Translations under genes and position numbers: made by a program
Shown here: in pieces, positions 42,981 to 55,500 of the stretch
Layout of the letters: each line of letters begins with the position of its first letter
Position numbering within the stretch: the stretch's first letter is position 1
NCBI GenBank assembly: GCA_019843655.1
Contig: JACDQD010000125.1
Coordinates: 1-64,000, forward strand
Reading direction: 5' to 3'
Origin: Lethocerus indicus
Lineage: Eukaryota; Arthropoda; Insecta; Hemiptera; Belostomatidae
DNA length: 64,000 nucleotides
Notes under the pieces: model-generated
The model's database searches: none
What the model saw: only the letters and a program-made list of their open reading frames with translations
Told to the model about the DNA's origin: nothing

Positions 42981-44005
42981 AATGAAGAACGAACTGAAGA
43001 ACGAACTGAAGAACGAACTGAAGAACGAACTGAAGAACGAACTGAAGAACGAACTGAAGAACGAACTGAAGAACGAACTGAAGAACGAACTGAAGAACGA
43101 ACCAACTGAAGAATGAACCGAAGAATGAACCGAAGAATGATGAACCGAAGAATGAAGGTGAACCGAAGAATGAAGAAATGAACCGAAGAATGAACCGAAG
43201 AATGAATGAACGAAGAATGAACAGTGAAGAAGAATGAACTGAACCGAAGATGAACCGAAATGAACCGAAAGAATGAACCGAAGAGTGAACCGAAGAGAAC
43301 GAATGAAGAAGAATGAACTGAAGAATGACCCGAAGAATGAACCGAAGAATGAACTGAAGAATGAACCGAAGAATGAACTGAAAATGAACTGAAGAATGAA
43401 ACTGAAGAATAAACCGAAGAGTGAACTGAAAATTATCTTAAATGAAAATGAACTGAATGAAAAATGAACTGAAAATGAACTGTAAAATGAACTGAAAATG
43501 AACTGAAAAAATGAACTAAAATTCAACTGGAAAATTAAAAATGAACTGAAAAATGAACTGAAAATAAACTGAAAATGAACTGAAAATGAACTGAAAATCA
43601 ATGATGAAGAACTGAAAATTAACTGAAAATGAACTGAAAATCGAACTGAAAAATAAACCGAAAATTGAATCTGAAAATAAACTGAAAATCGACTGAAAAT
43701 GAACTGAAAAATAAACTAAAATCAACTGAATGATACTGAAAAAATGAACTGAAAATCGACTGAAAAATAAACTGAAAAATCAACTGGAAAAGTAACTTAA
43801 AATGAACTGAAAATCGACTGGAAAATGAACTGAAAATAAACTGAAAATCGACTGGAAAATTAACTGAAAAATAAACTGAAAATCAACTGGAAAAGTAACT
43901 TAAAATGAACTGAAAATCGACTGGAAAATTGACTGAAAAATAAACTGAAAATCAACTGAAAATGAACTGAAATTTCAACTGGAAAATGAACTGAAAAATA
44001 AACTT
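42981..44005. repeat. Satellite GAACTGAA family, 12-bp then 11-bp units
   Basis: 42981-43100 is a near-perfect 12-bp repeat GAACGAACTGAA. It then grades through GAATGAACCGAA into GAACTGAAAAT and AACTGAAAATCGACTGGAAA forms. The orientation matches the other arrays right of 36 kb. Confidence 0.93.
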
Positions 44006-44009
44006 ATTT

Positions 44010-44290
44010 TTGGGGCGATTTTCCAGGAAAAGCCGGGGACAATTTTCCAGGCAAAAACCTCTCTTAATGAACTCCATTTGCTATATATTCTCACGTTTCT
44101 ATCGAGACGTTTTCGAAAACTGTTAAATTGCCGTAGAAAAATATTCCAAGTTCGAACAATCTCCGAAAATATTTCGATTTAATACACTGTAGTTTTGGGC
44201 GATTTTCCAGGAAAATCCGAGGGCAATTTCCCCGGGAAAACCTCCCTTAATGAACTCCATTCGCTATATATTTTCCCTAGGAATGATTGA
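44010..44290. repeat. 75-bp direct duplication
   Basis: GGCGATTTTCCAGGAAAA through AATGAACTCCATTTGCTATA occurs at 44015-44095 and again, diverged, at 44198-44272. Confidence 0.75.
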
Positions 44291-44399
44291 ATTGCGGGGA
44301 AAAAATATGTCGCCAAATAACGTAGAATTCGGCCAAATTTCTTATAGACACTTTCGAAACGTACCGAAATTTCCGCTAGTTTTTGGTCCGATTCGTTCG

Positions 44400-45115
44400 G
44401 AGAGTTTCGGTTCGGCAACTGGGTATTAAATTGCTGAATTCAACCGACGACAACAAGTGGCGTTGTACAAGATTTTTAATTGCGTCAACAGAATCATGGC
44501 GCACAGAGATAAGCCCCGTAGATGGTTTAAAATGCAGCGTATAAGATAGATTCGGTTTCACTGCAATGTCCCTTCAATAATGCCCTTTATTCGGGGGTCA
44601 TCGTCGACCTCCTCCACTAGGGACGTCCTCCTCGACAGCTCCTCGTCTTTTAACGAAAAAATCCTCCGAACGGAATTTCGCCAACCTTTCTTTGCACAGA
44701 TAAGCCCCGTAGATGGTTTCGAATGCACTGATAAGATACATTCAGCTTCTCCGCAATGTCCCTTCAATAATGGCCTTTATTCGGGGTCATCGTCGACCTC
44801 CTCCACTAGGGACGTCCTCCTCGACAGCTCCTCGTCTTTTAACGAAAAATCCCCCGATAGGAATTCCGCCAAACTTTCTTTGCACAGATAAGCCCCGTAG
44901 ATGGTTTCGAATGCAGCGTATAAGATACATTCAGATTGTCCGCAATGTCCCTTCAATAATGGCCTTTATTCGGGGGTCATCGTCGACCTCCTCCACCACA
45001 GGACGTCCTCCTCGACAGCTCCTCGTCTTTTACACAGAAAGGACGACGAATAATAGACGCTATCGAAGAGAATCTTATCCGTACAGAAAGATGTTAAAAA
45101 TAACTTCGTAGATAC
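44400..45115 (-). mobile_element. Mariner remnant with tandem transposase segment, minus orientation
   Basis: Begins with GGTTCGGCAACTGGGTATTA, an end-like sequence. The ~185-bp segment found at 17440-18180 is then present about three times in opposite orientation (44560-45030). The minus-strand translation has FSLKDEELS and VEEVDDDP. There is no catalytic domain. Confidence 0.72.
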
Positions 45116-45224
45116 TGACCTGTCTGTTCCTCGGGGCTTCCTCGGGATGGCGGCAAAAAGTCCTTCTTCAGCGCTCTAAGTCCGGCGGTAAGTTGTAAGT
45201 CCCGAAAGGAAGTTTTTTGTCCTC

Positions 45225-45227
<3 letters not shown>

Positions 45228-45267
<40 letters not shown>
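45228..45267. repeat. (CT)n microsatellite
   Basis: About 40 bp of CT dinucleotide. An (AT)n run at 45370-45399 follows. Confidence 0.9.
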
Positions 45268-45271
<4 letters not shown>

Positions 45272-45357
45272 GGCAACTTCTCCTCTTGCCGACGTCCGAA
45301 TGCCGACATTCGGCAACTTGAGCCCAACTGGTCCACAATCCCTACCACCAGATAGCG

Positions 45358-46104
<747 letters not shown>

Positions 46105-46260
46105 TGAAACACAAATTAAAATGAATTATATTTATCGATGATAAATTTAATTATATTTTTTTTCAGCTTTTTCAGTTCTTCTCGTTGTCCAGTTTCTTTT
46201 GAATTAATCTAATTTGCTGCTTCATTACTTCTGGTACAATAAGTTAGTCATTTTACTTGT

Positions 46261-46261
<1 letters not shown>

Positions 46262-46291
<30 letters not shown>

Positions 46292-46375
46292 TACTCAAAA
46301 GTAATCAACAAGATAAGAATCCTCAAGAGGGGAATCGAAAAGTGGATTCGGAGAGTTGTTGTCGATAATATTGGA

Positions 46376-46448
<73 letters not shown>
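46262..46448. repeat. (AT)n microsatellites
   Basis: Two AT runs (about 46262-46289 and 46378-46448) separated by 90 bp of unique sequence. Confidence 0.9.
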
Positions 46449-46449
<1 letters not shown>

Positions 46450-46451
<2 letters not shown>

Positions 46452-47068
46452 GATTAATAATTAAAGTTTCATTTTTAGCGAAATAAAATGAATTTCAAAG
46501 TCAATAATATAATATATATATAATGAAATTGAAGTGAAATAATAAATAAACGAATATTTTAAATTAATTGAAACGGTATTCGTATTTCATTTTCTCTCCT
46601 TGTATTCGTATTTAATGTGCATTTTTTACTCTAAATAATTAATAAATTTTATTATTTTTAGCGAAATAAAATGAATTTCTTAATATAATATATATATATA
46701 TATATATAATGTTGAAGTGAAATAATAAATAAACGAATATTTTAAATTAATTGATACGGTATTCGTATTTCATTTTCTCTCCTTGTCCACATTCTATTGT
46801 ATGAATGTAATGTGCTACAATAAATCCGATTTTACTTCAATAAATAATTAATAAATTTCATTATTTTTAGCGAAATAAAATGAATTTCAAAGTCAATAAT
46901 ATAATATATATATAATGAAATTGAAGTGAAATAATAAATAAACGAATATTTTAAATTAATTGATACGGTATTCGTATTTCATTTTCTCTCCTTGTCCACA
47001 TTCTATTGTATGAATGTAATGTGCTACAATAAATCCGATTTTACTTCAATAAATAATTAATAAATTTC

Positions 47069-47126
<58 letters not shown>

Positions 47127-47176
47127 CTCTCCTTGTCCATATATATATATATATTAAAAAATAATTAATAAATTTC

Positions 47177-47230
<54 letters not shown>
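46450..47230. repeat. ~190-240-bp AT-rich tandem repeat, three units
   Basis: Units share TTTTTAGCGAAATAAAATGA, AAGTGAAATAATAAATAAAC, TACGGTATTCGTATTTCATT and TCTCCTTGTCCACATTCTAT. The last unit dissolves into (AT)n runs at 47075-47122 and 47180-47227. Confidence 0.85.
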
Positions 47231-47233
<3 letters not shown>

Positions 47234-48020
47234 ATGTCAGGAAGAAGGGTTTTACGGATAGCGAATAATAACGAGGAAATATTATTCGAAGAATATTCGA
47301 CCGTCCAAAATACAAGGTACGAATAAATTTATTTTTCTTTAAATACAAATACAACATCGATAGAAACAATGTACAAATAATGCATACGTATATATACTCG
47401 AATGTTATAATACATTAATCACTGAACTGTTTACAATATCGAAAATTAATTTAAAATCGAAACCGACTTGGAGTAGGACAATTCAACTAAACCGCTCCTT
47501 TATTTCTTTATACGATAACGTTGTACGATATCATATAATATGAATATGAATGGAATCGAAACTTATTTTCTGTTCCGCCGCCAATATCGGTCATCGCATC
47601 AATATCAATCAATATTAATATATAACGGCTTCGTATCCCTCCGTTGAATTGATTTAATCGAGATGGCTGCGCCGAATTGTTTTAACACGTCGTTTTTATA
47701 GCGCAAATTTTCTACTGTAATTATTATTTCACGTCCAATCACGTCTTAATTAATCGGTATTGATCATAAAAATAAATTTAAATATATTTGAATACAGTCC
47801 GATTTTGCGACCGGTCCCTGCTGCCGCCTGGCGGCCGTCCGCCAAACTATTTGATCAAAGCTCCGTTTCAAAACGGATTTTCATCTTCGAAATTGTCAAA
47901 AAAATTTGAATTCGCAAGAATTTTCCGCCGTCCGACTGCTAAATTACAATTGAATTTCGGCCACGGATCTCGTTTTTCCGTTTTCAAATCGTATACCGGT
48001 TTTCAAGCTCGACACTCGAG
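47231..48020. other. Intergenic unique AT-rich DNA
   Basis: No gene recognised. Confidence 0.5.
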
Positions 48021-48029
48021 CGGTGGGCG

Positions 48030-49300
48030 GCGGGGAGGGTTTCGCCGCTCGCCATCTTCAGTAGTCACTTTCGGCACTCCGGGGATGTTTTCCTTGCTGG
48101 GGGGGAGGGGAGGGCGCCTTCCTCATTGAACTGTGAGAGTCACTGACAGTTTCGAAAGTTTCTCCACAGTTCGTATACGAGTTCAAAGGTTAAAGTTCAA
48201 ATAATCGGGTCTCTGAACTATAGAGAAGAAAATTGTTTACGGCCGTAAAATTAACGTTTCGGTGGCCTCAAAAGGCGGCTTTGTTAATAAAAAAAAATTT
48301 CCGAGGCGTCCGGCGACCTTCAGCTGAAATCTCAGGAGCGGAAGGAAAAAGGAAAATTTCGGGAGGAGAACGAGTTTCAATCAATAACCTTGAGTTCTTG
48401 AGCTCAACTCAACTTAGGACAACAACACTGGCGATCGATCGGTAAGTAGCCCGTTTCGTTCGAAACCTTTTGTACGACCGACTATAATCTGTCGGCTATA
48501 GGTGGACGTCTTCAGTAGTCACTTTCGGGGCTGACGGAAGTGACACAGTGACAGCGGGCACTGAGGACGAGCCGAAAAAAAAAAACACTTCGAAAGTGCC
48601 CTAGACAGTGACTGACACGCGGAGCGCTACTGAAGACGGCGAGAGGCCGAAATACCGGTCCGGCGAAAGACCGAACCGGGGTCAGAGGTTGGGGCCGCAA
48701 TTGGCGGACAGCACGGCAAAAGTACAACAGGTGCGAGTCTAACAGACAGCGCTACTGAAGACGGCGAGAGGCCGAAATACCGGTCCGGCGAAAGACCGAA
48801 CCGGGGTCAGAGGTTGGGGCCGCAATTGGCGGACAGCACGGCAAAAAGCCTTGCACTACTGAATTAAGTGGCGGACAGTACGTACAACAGGTGCGAGTCA
48901 ACAGGTAACAGACAGCGCTACTGAAGACGGCCGAAATACCGGTCCGGCAAAGACCGAACCGGGGTCAGAGGTTGGGGCCGCAAGTTGTACTACACAATTG
49001 ACAGAAAGGCAAAGTACAACAGGTGCGAGAACAGACAGCGCTACTGAAGACGGCGAGAGGTTGAAGTCGAGAAGGCCGAAATTCAGAGGGAAATCCGCAA
49101 TGGCGACAGCACGGCAAAACTTGCCAATTCGCCTCTTCGTTGCTTTTCAGTAGCGCTCTGCGCGTCAGTCACACAGTTGTCGCTGTTCTGGACGTTCTTC
49201 TGAGGCGTCCTGTCACCGCACCGTCGCTGTGTCAATTGGCAGAGTGCTACTGAAGACGGCGAGCGGCCGAAAAGAGACGGGGAGACGAGAAACCTATAAG
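48030..49300. repeat. Tandem array of foldback-MITE arms upstream of the receptor gene
   Basis: A left arm at 48040-48130 and an inverted pair at 48500-48690 are followed by about four units of a ~125-bp repeat (48700-49110). The units carry CAGCGCTACTGAAGACGGCG, AAATACCGGTCCGGCGAAAG, GGGGTCAGAGGTTGGGGCCG and GTACAACAGGTGCGAG. An opposing arm follows (TTTTCAGTAGCGCTCTGCGC). The array ends about 150 bp before the receptor's start codon. 48131-48499 is unique. Confidence 0.78.
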
Positions 49301-49427
49301 TGTAGAGGACAACGTCAGTATTAGAACTGACACGTCAGTGGCGTACCCACGTTGGTGGGGAATACCCCAATGGTGGGGAGAAAAGCGTAATATCTCTGCT
49401 GTGCCAGAAAACATCGTTTTATTTGGT

Positions 49428-49432
49428 TCAGT
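49428..49432 (+). promoter_or_regulatory. Candidate initiator of the Methuselah-like receptor gene
   Basis: TCAGT, the arthropod initiator pentamer, within TTGGTTCAGTCTTTCGTC, 19-23 bp before the ATG. That would give a very short 5' UTR, and no clear downstream element is at the standard distance. Motif-only evidence. Confidence 0.3.
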
Positions 49433-49450
49433 CTTTCGTCGACATTCGCC

Positions 49451-49541
49451 ATGGACGGAACCATCGTACTCCTCTTAGTGGTAGCGGCGTCCAATTTCGC
49501 CCTCGCGACAACAACGACAACAACAACAACGACAACAATCG
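49451..49541 (+). CDS. Receptor exon 1: signal peptide and poly-Thr
   Basis: Good start context (TCGCCATGG). Hydrophobic residues 5-18 form the signal peptide. Ten Thr codons and Ile follow, and the exon ends in phase 1 at ATCG/GTGAGT. The poly-Thr end and donor are exactly the sequence that is amplified in the following minisatellite. Confidence 0.85.
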
Positions 49542-52500
49542 GTGAGTACTGAACAACGCCTAATCTCCCGCCTTACTTAGCGTCAGTTATCCCTATAAAC
49601 ATTTTACGCGCCCGACAATCACAAATCGTACAACAACGACAACAATATCCCTATCTCCGCCTTAAAACATAAAACATTTACGATCCGCCCGACAATAAGC
49701 ACAAATCGCGACAACAACAACGACAACAATCGGTGAGTACTGAACAACGCCTAATCTCCCGCCTTACTTAGCGTCAGTTATCCCTATAAAACATTTTACG
49801 ATCCGCCCGACAATAAGCACAAATCGCTACAACAACGACAACAATCGGTGAGTACTGAACAACGCCTAATCTCCCGCCTTACTTAGCGTCAGTTATCCCT
49901 ATAAAACATTTTACGATCCGCCCGACAATAAGCACAAATCGCTACAACAACAACGACAACAATCGGTGAGTACTGAACAACGCCTAATCTCCCGCCTTAC
50001 TTAGCGTCAGTTATCCCTATAAAACATTTTACGATCCGCCCGACAATAAGCACAAATCGCAACAACAACAACAACGACAACAATCGGTGAGTACTGAACA
50101 ACGCCTAATCTCCCGCCTTACTTAGCGTCAGTTATCCCTATAAAACATTTTACGATCCGCCCGACAATAAGCACAAATCGCTACAACAACAACGACAACA
50201 ATCGGTGAGTACTGAACAACGCCTAATCTCCCGCCTTACTTAGCGTCAGTTATCCCTATAAAACATTTTACGATCCGCCCGACAATAAGCACAAATCGCG
50301 ACAACAACAACGACAACAATCGGTGAGTACTGAACAACGCCTAATCTCCCGCCTTACTTAGCGTCAGTTATCCCTATAAAACATTTTACGATCCGCCCGA
50401 CAATAAGCACAAATCGCTACAACAACAACGACAACAATCGGTGAGTACTGAACAACGCCTAATCTCCCGCCTTACTTAGCGTCAGTTATCCCTATAAAAC
50501 ATTTTACGATCCGCCCGACAATAAGCACAAATCGCGACAACAACAACGACAACAATCGGTGAGTACTGAACAACGCCTAATCTCCCGCCTTACTTAGCGT
50601 CAGTTATCCTATAAAACTATAAAACCGCCCGACAATTTTACGATCAAATCGCCCGACAATACAACAACGACCAACAATCGCAACAACAACAACGACAACA
50701 ATCGGTGACTGAAACAACGCCTAATCCCCTTCTTACTTAGGCGTCAGTTATCCCTATAAAACATTTTACGATCCGCCCGACAATAAGCACAAATCGCTGA
50801 CAACAACAACGACAACAATCGGTGAGTACTGAACAACGCCTAATCTCCCGCCTTACTTAGCGTCAGTTATCCCTATAAAACATTTTACGATCCGCCCGAC
50901 AATAAGCACAAATCGCTACAACAACAACGACAACAATCGGTGAGTACTGAACAACGCCTAATCTCCCGCCTTACTTAGCGTCAGTTATCCCTATAAAACA
51001 TTTTACGATCCGCCCGACAATAAGCACAAATCGCTACAACAACAACGACAACAATCGGTGAGTACTGAACAACGCCTAATCTCCCGCCTTACTTAGCGTC
51101 AGTTATCCCTATAAAACATTTTACGATCCGCCCGACAATAAGCACAAATCGCTACAACAACAACGACAACAATCGGTGAGTACTGAACAACGCCTAATCT
51201 CCCGCCTTACTTAGCGTCAGTTATCCCTATAAAACATTTTACGATCCGCCCGACAATAAGCACAAATCGCTACAACAACGACAACAATCGGTGAGTACTG
51301 AACAACGCCTAATCTCCCGCCTTACTTAGCGTCAGTTATCCCTATAAAACATTTTACGATCCGCCCGACAATAAGCACAAATCGCTACAACAACAACGAC
51401 AACAATCGGTGAGTACTGAACAACGCCTAATCTCCCGCCTTACTTAGCGTCAGTTATCCCTATAAAACATTTTACGATCCGCCCGACAATAAGCACAAAT
51501 CGCTACAACAACAACGACAACAATCGGTGACAACAACTCCCGACAACAATCGGTGAGCGACAACAACAACGACAACAATACTGAACAACGCCTAATCTCC
51601 CGCCTTACTTAGCGTCAGTTATCCCTATAAACATTTTACGATCCGCCCGACAATAAGCACAAATCGCTACAACAACAACGACAACAATCGGTGAGTACTG
51701 AACAACGCCTAATCTCCCGCCTTACTTAGCGTCAGTTATCCCTATAAAACATTTTACGATCCGCCCGACAATAAGCACAAATCGCTACAACAACAACGAC
51801 AACAATCGGTGAGTACTGAACAACGCCTAATCTCCCGCCTTACTTAGCGTCAGTTATCCCTATAAAACATTTTACGATCCGCCCGACAATAAGCACAAAT
51901 CGCTACAACAACAACGACAACAATCGGTGAGTACTGAACAACGCCTAATCTCCCGCCTTACTTAGCGTCAGTTATCCCTATAAAACATTTTAAGATCCGC
52001 CCGACAATAAGCACAAATCGCTACAACAACAACGACAACAATCGGTGAGTACTGAACAACGCCTAATCTCCCGCCTTACTTAGCGTCAGTTATCCCTATA
52101 AAACATTTTACGATCCGCCCGACAATAAGCACAAATCGCGACAACAACAACGACAACAATCGGTGAGTACTGAACAACGCCTAATCTATCGCCTTACTTA
52201 GCGTCAGTTATCCCTATAAAACATTTTACGATCCGCCCGACAATAAGCACAAATCGCTACAACAACAACGACAACAATCGGTGAGTACTGAACAACGCCT
52301 AATCTCCCGCCTTACTTAGCGTCAGTTATCCCTATAAAACATTTTACGATCCGCCCGACAATAAGCACAAATCGCTACAACAACAACGACAACAATCGGT
52401 GAGTACTGAACAACGCCTAATCTCCCGCCTTACTTAGCGTCAGTTATCCCTATAAAACATTTTACGATCCGCCCGACAATAAGCACAAATCGCTACAACA

Positions 52501-55500
52501 ACAACGACAACAATCGGTGAGTACTGAACAACGCCTAATCTCCGCCTTACTTAGCGTCAGTCAGTTATCCCTATAAAACATTTTACGATCCGCCCGACAA
52601 TAAGCACAAATCGCGACAACAACAACGACAACAATCGGTGAGTACTGAACAACGCCTAATCTCCCGCCTTACTTAGCGTCAGTTATCCCTATAAAACATT
52701 TTACGATCCGCCCGACAATAAGCACAAATCGCGACAACAACAACGACAACAATCGGTGAGTACTGAACAACGCCTAATCTCCCGCCTTACTTAGCGTCAG
52801 TTATCCCTATAAAACATTTTAAGATCCGCCCGACAATAAGCACAAATCGCTACAACAACGACAACAATCGGTGAGTACTGAACAACGCCTAATCTCCCGC
52901 CTTACTTAGCGTCAGTTATCCCTATAAAACATTTTACGATCCGCCCGACAATAAGCACAAATCGCGACAACAACAACGTCGACAACAACAACATTCGATG
53001 AGTACTAAACAACCCCTAATCTCCCGCCTTACTTAGCGTCAGTTATCCCTATAAAACATTTACGATCCGCCCGACAATAAGCACAAATCGCGACAACAAC
53101 AACGTCGAGAACAACAACATTCGATGAGTACTGAACAACGCCTAATCTCCCGCCTTACTTAGCGTCAGTTATCCCTATAAAATTTTACGATCCGCCCGAC
53201 AATAAGCACAAATCGCTACAACAACAACGTCGACAACAACAACAATCGGTGAGTACTGAACAACGCCTAATCTCCCGCCTTACTTAGCGTCAGTTATCCC
53301 TATAAAACATTTTACGATCCGCCCGACAAGCACAAATCGCAACAACAACAACGCACAATCGGTGATCGCAACCTAACTCGCCGCCGTCAGTTACAACATT
53401 TTACGAACCGCCCGAAATGAGCAGCAAATCGGCAACAACAACGACAACAATGGTGAGTACTGAACAACGCCTAATCTCCCGCCTTACTTAGCGTCAGTTA
53501 TCCCTATAAACATTTTAAGATCCGCCCGCCAATGAGCACAAATCGCGACAACAACAACGACAACAATCGGTGAGTACTGAACAACGCCTAATCTCCCGCC
53601 TTACTTAGCGTCAGTTATCCCTATAAAACATTTTACGATCCGCCCGACAATAAGCACAAATCGCAACAACAACAACGTCGACAACAACAACAATCGGTGA
53701 GTACTGAACAACGCCTAATCTCCTAATCTTATTTTATTATTTTTTAAAGGAATAATGAAAAATATTCAGTTTGAATTACCGGGTTTGTCGCTGAACGTTT
53801 TGATATTATCAGCCCGATAATGGAGAAAATCGATTTATTTCCTTATCATACTCCACTAATCATTTTTTAGTACTATAAATAATGCGAGAGTCGGGTATTG
53901 GAAAATCGAAAATCGGATACTCAGGGCCGAATTCTGCTTCTACGATTTGGAATAAATTTCGTCAATAGACGCCATATTTTCGGTCTATATACAGACTGAG
54001 TGGTATTCGAGTGTGATGTATATAAATACTAAAGCCCCCCTGTATAATAAATTGTACATAATTTCAGCCGGTCCGTTCTGTATATATCTGTCGAATTCAA
54101 GTTGTTACCTCCGGTTATGGTCTAAGCGGCGGGTACATAAAGTCAGTTATCAGTCTGTATACTGATAATGACGCGTGTATAAACCACTCATTTCTCGAAT
54201 TATTGACTCGAACGTCTCGCGTCCAACGTCCTTCTTACCTGCAGCCGGCAAACGGAACGCCCTTTTCATCGGCGTTGTTTGAACAATGACTATACGATTC
54301 GTTGTCGTCCTGCTGCTGCGTTGGGCGTTGTTCCCGTCCAGCACTCGTAGACGGTTTTTTTATTGACCCTTTTTATTGTGTACAATCACCCAAGGGCTGA
54401 GAAGATCTCCAGGATGGGGTAAGAAGGGAGGAAAAGGGACTGACACTGAGTGGATTGGGATGAGGAGAAATTCGGGAACGGGACTTGGGGAACCGGGACT
54501 TTGGGACTTGGTCGACTGTCGGTATGTTGAGGAACATACCCTGGGGGGAGGATTAAGGATGGTACGAAGGACTTTCGACTGAAATCTGTTACTTGAGGTC
54601 AATTTCGATGCCCGTTATCAGTAATTGGCCTTAAGAGTCCAAATGTTTTCCGTTTTAAGTCGGATCTAGGCGGGGAGTTTCCGCGTCACTCTCTCTCTCA
54701 GAATTGTGAAATTCTTTGACTCTGAAATCGATCTATTCCCGGATGACGTTCGAGGAATTAAGGAGGAAATTTCGTTTGATCTATCGTAATTGTTCCGTTA
54801 TTGTTCGAGCCCAATCGTCCGACCGGTTCGAAGGGTCGGACAAAAAAAATGTCGGAAAAAAATGAGGTTTATAGGCCCGAAAATCGGCCAAAAAATGCGG
54901 TTCATAGGTCCAGAAATATGGTTTTCAGGCCCAAAATGCGGTTATAGGTCCAGAAATATGGTTTTCAGGCCCAAAATGAGGTTCATAGGTCGAAATATGG
55001 TTTTCAGGCCCAAAATGCGGTTATAGGTCCAGAAATATGGTTTTCAGGCCCAAAAATGCGGTTTATAGGTCCAGAAATAGGGTTTTCAGGCCCGAAAATG
55101 CGGTTTATAGGTCCAGAGAATAGGGTTTTCAGGCGCAAAAATGCGGTTTTTAGGTCCAAATTGGGGTCTTTGGGCCCAAAAATGCGGTTTATAGGTACTG
55201 AAATGTGGAGTTTAGGCCCGAAAATGCGGTTTTAGGCGCAGAAATTGGCCCAAAAATGCGGTTTTTTGGGCAGAAATTAGTCCAAAAATCGAAAAATGCG
55301 GTTCTTAGGCCTAAATTGGGGTTTTAGGCGCCAAATTGTAACGAACAGAAATGCGGTTTTTAGGCCCATGAGGTTCTTAGGCCTAAATTGGGCTTTTAGG
55401 CGCAAAATTGGCCAACGAACGCGGTTTTAGGTTAAAAAATGCGGTTTTAGGTTCCAAAAATGCGGTTTTAGGGGTAGGCCCAATGCGGTCCTGAAATGTG

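Noticed and set aside
45118..45178. Exon-like minus-strand segment ending ACAG/GTCAGT
   Set aside because: Acceptor and donor motifs are present, but neither frame gives a recognisable peptide and no neighbouring exon fits its phase.
49508..53730. Regular repeats resembling a CRISPR array
   Set aside because: Units are contiguous with no unique spacers, the window is eukaryotic, and the unit is explained by the exon 1/intron 1 junction.
54150..54344. Minus-strand frame ending in GCAG/GTAAGA, and a plus-strand 26-codon signal-like frame at 54286
   Set aside because: Both are short, lie on opposite strands of the same DNA, and lack partner exons; an alternative receptor first exon cannot be supported.
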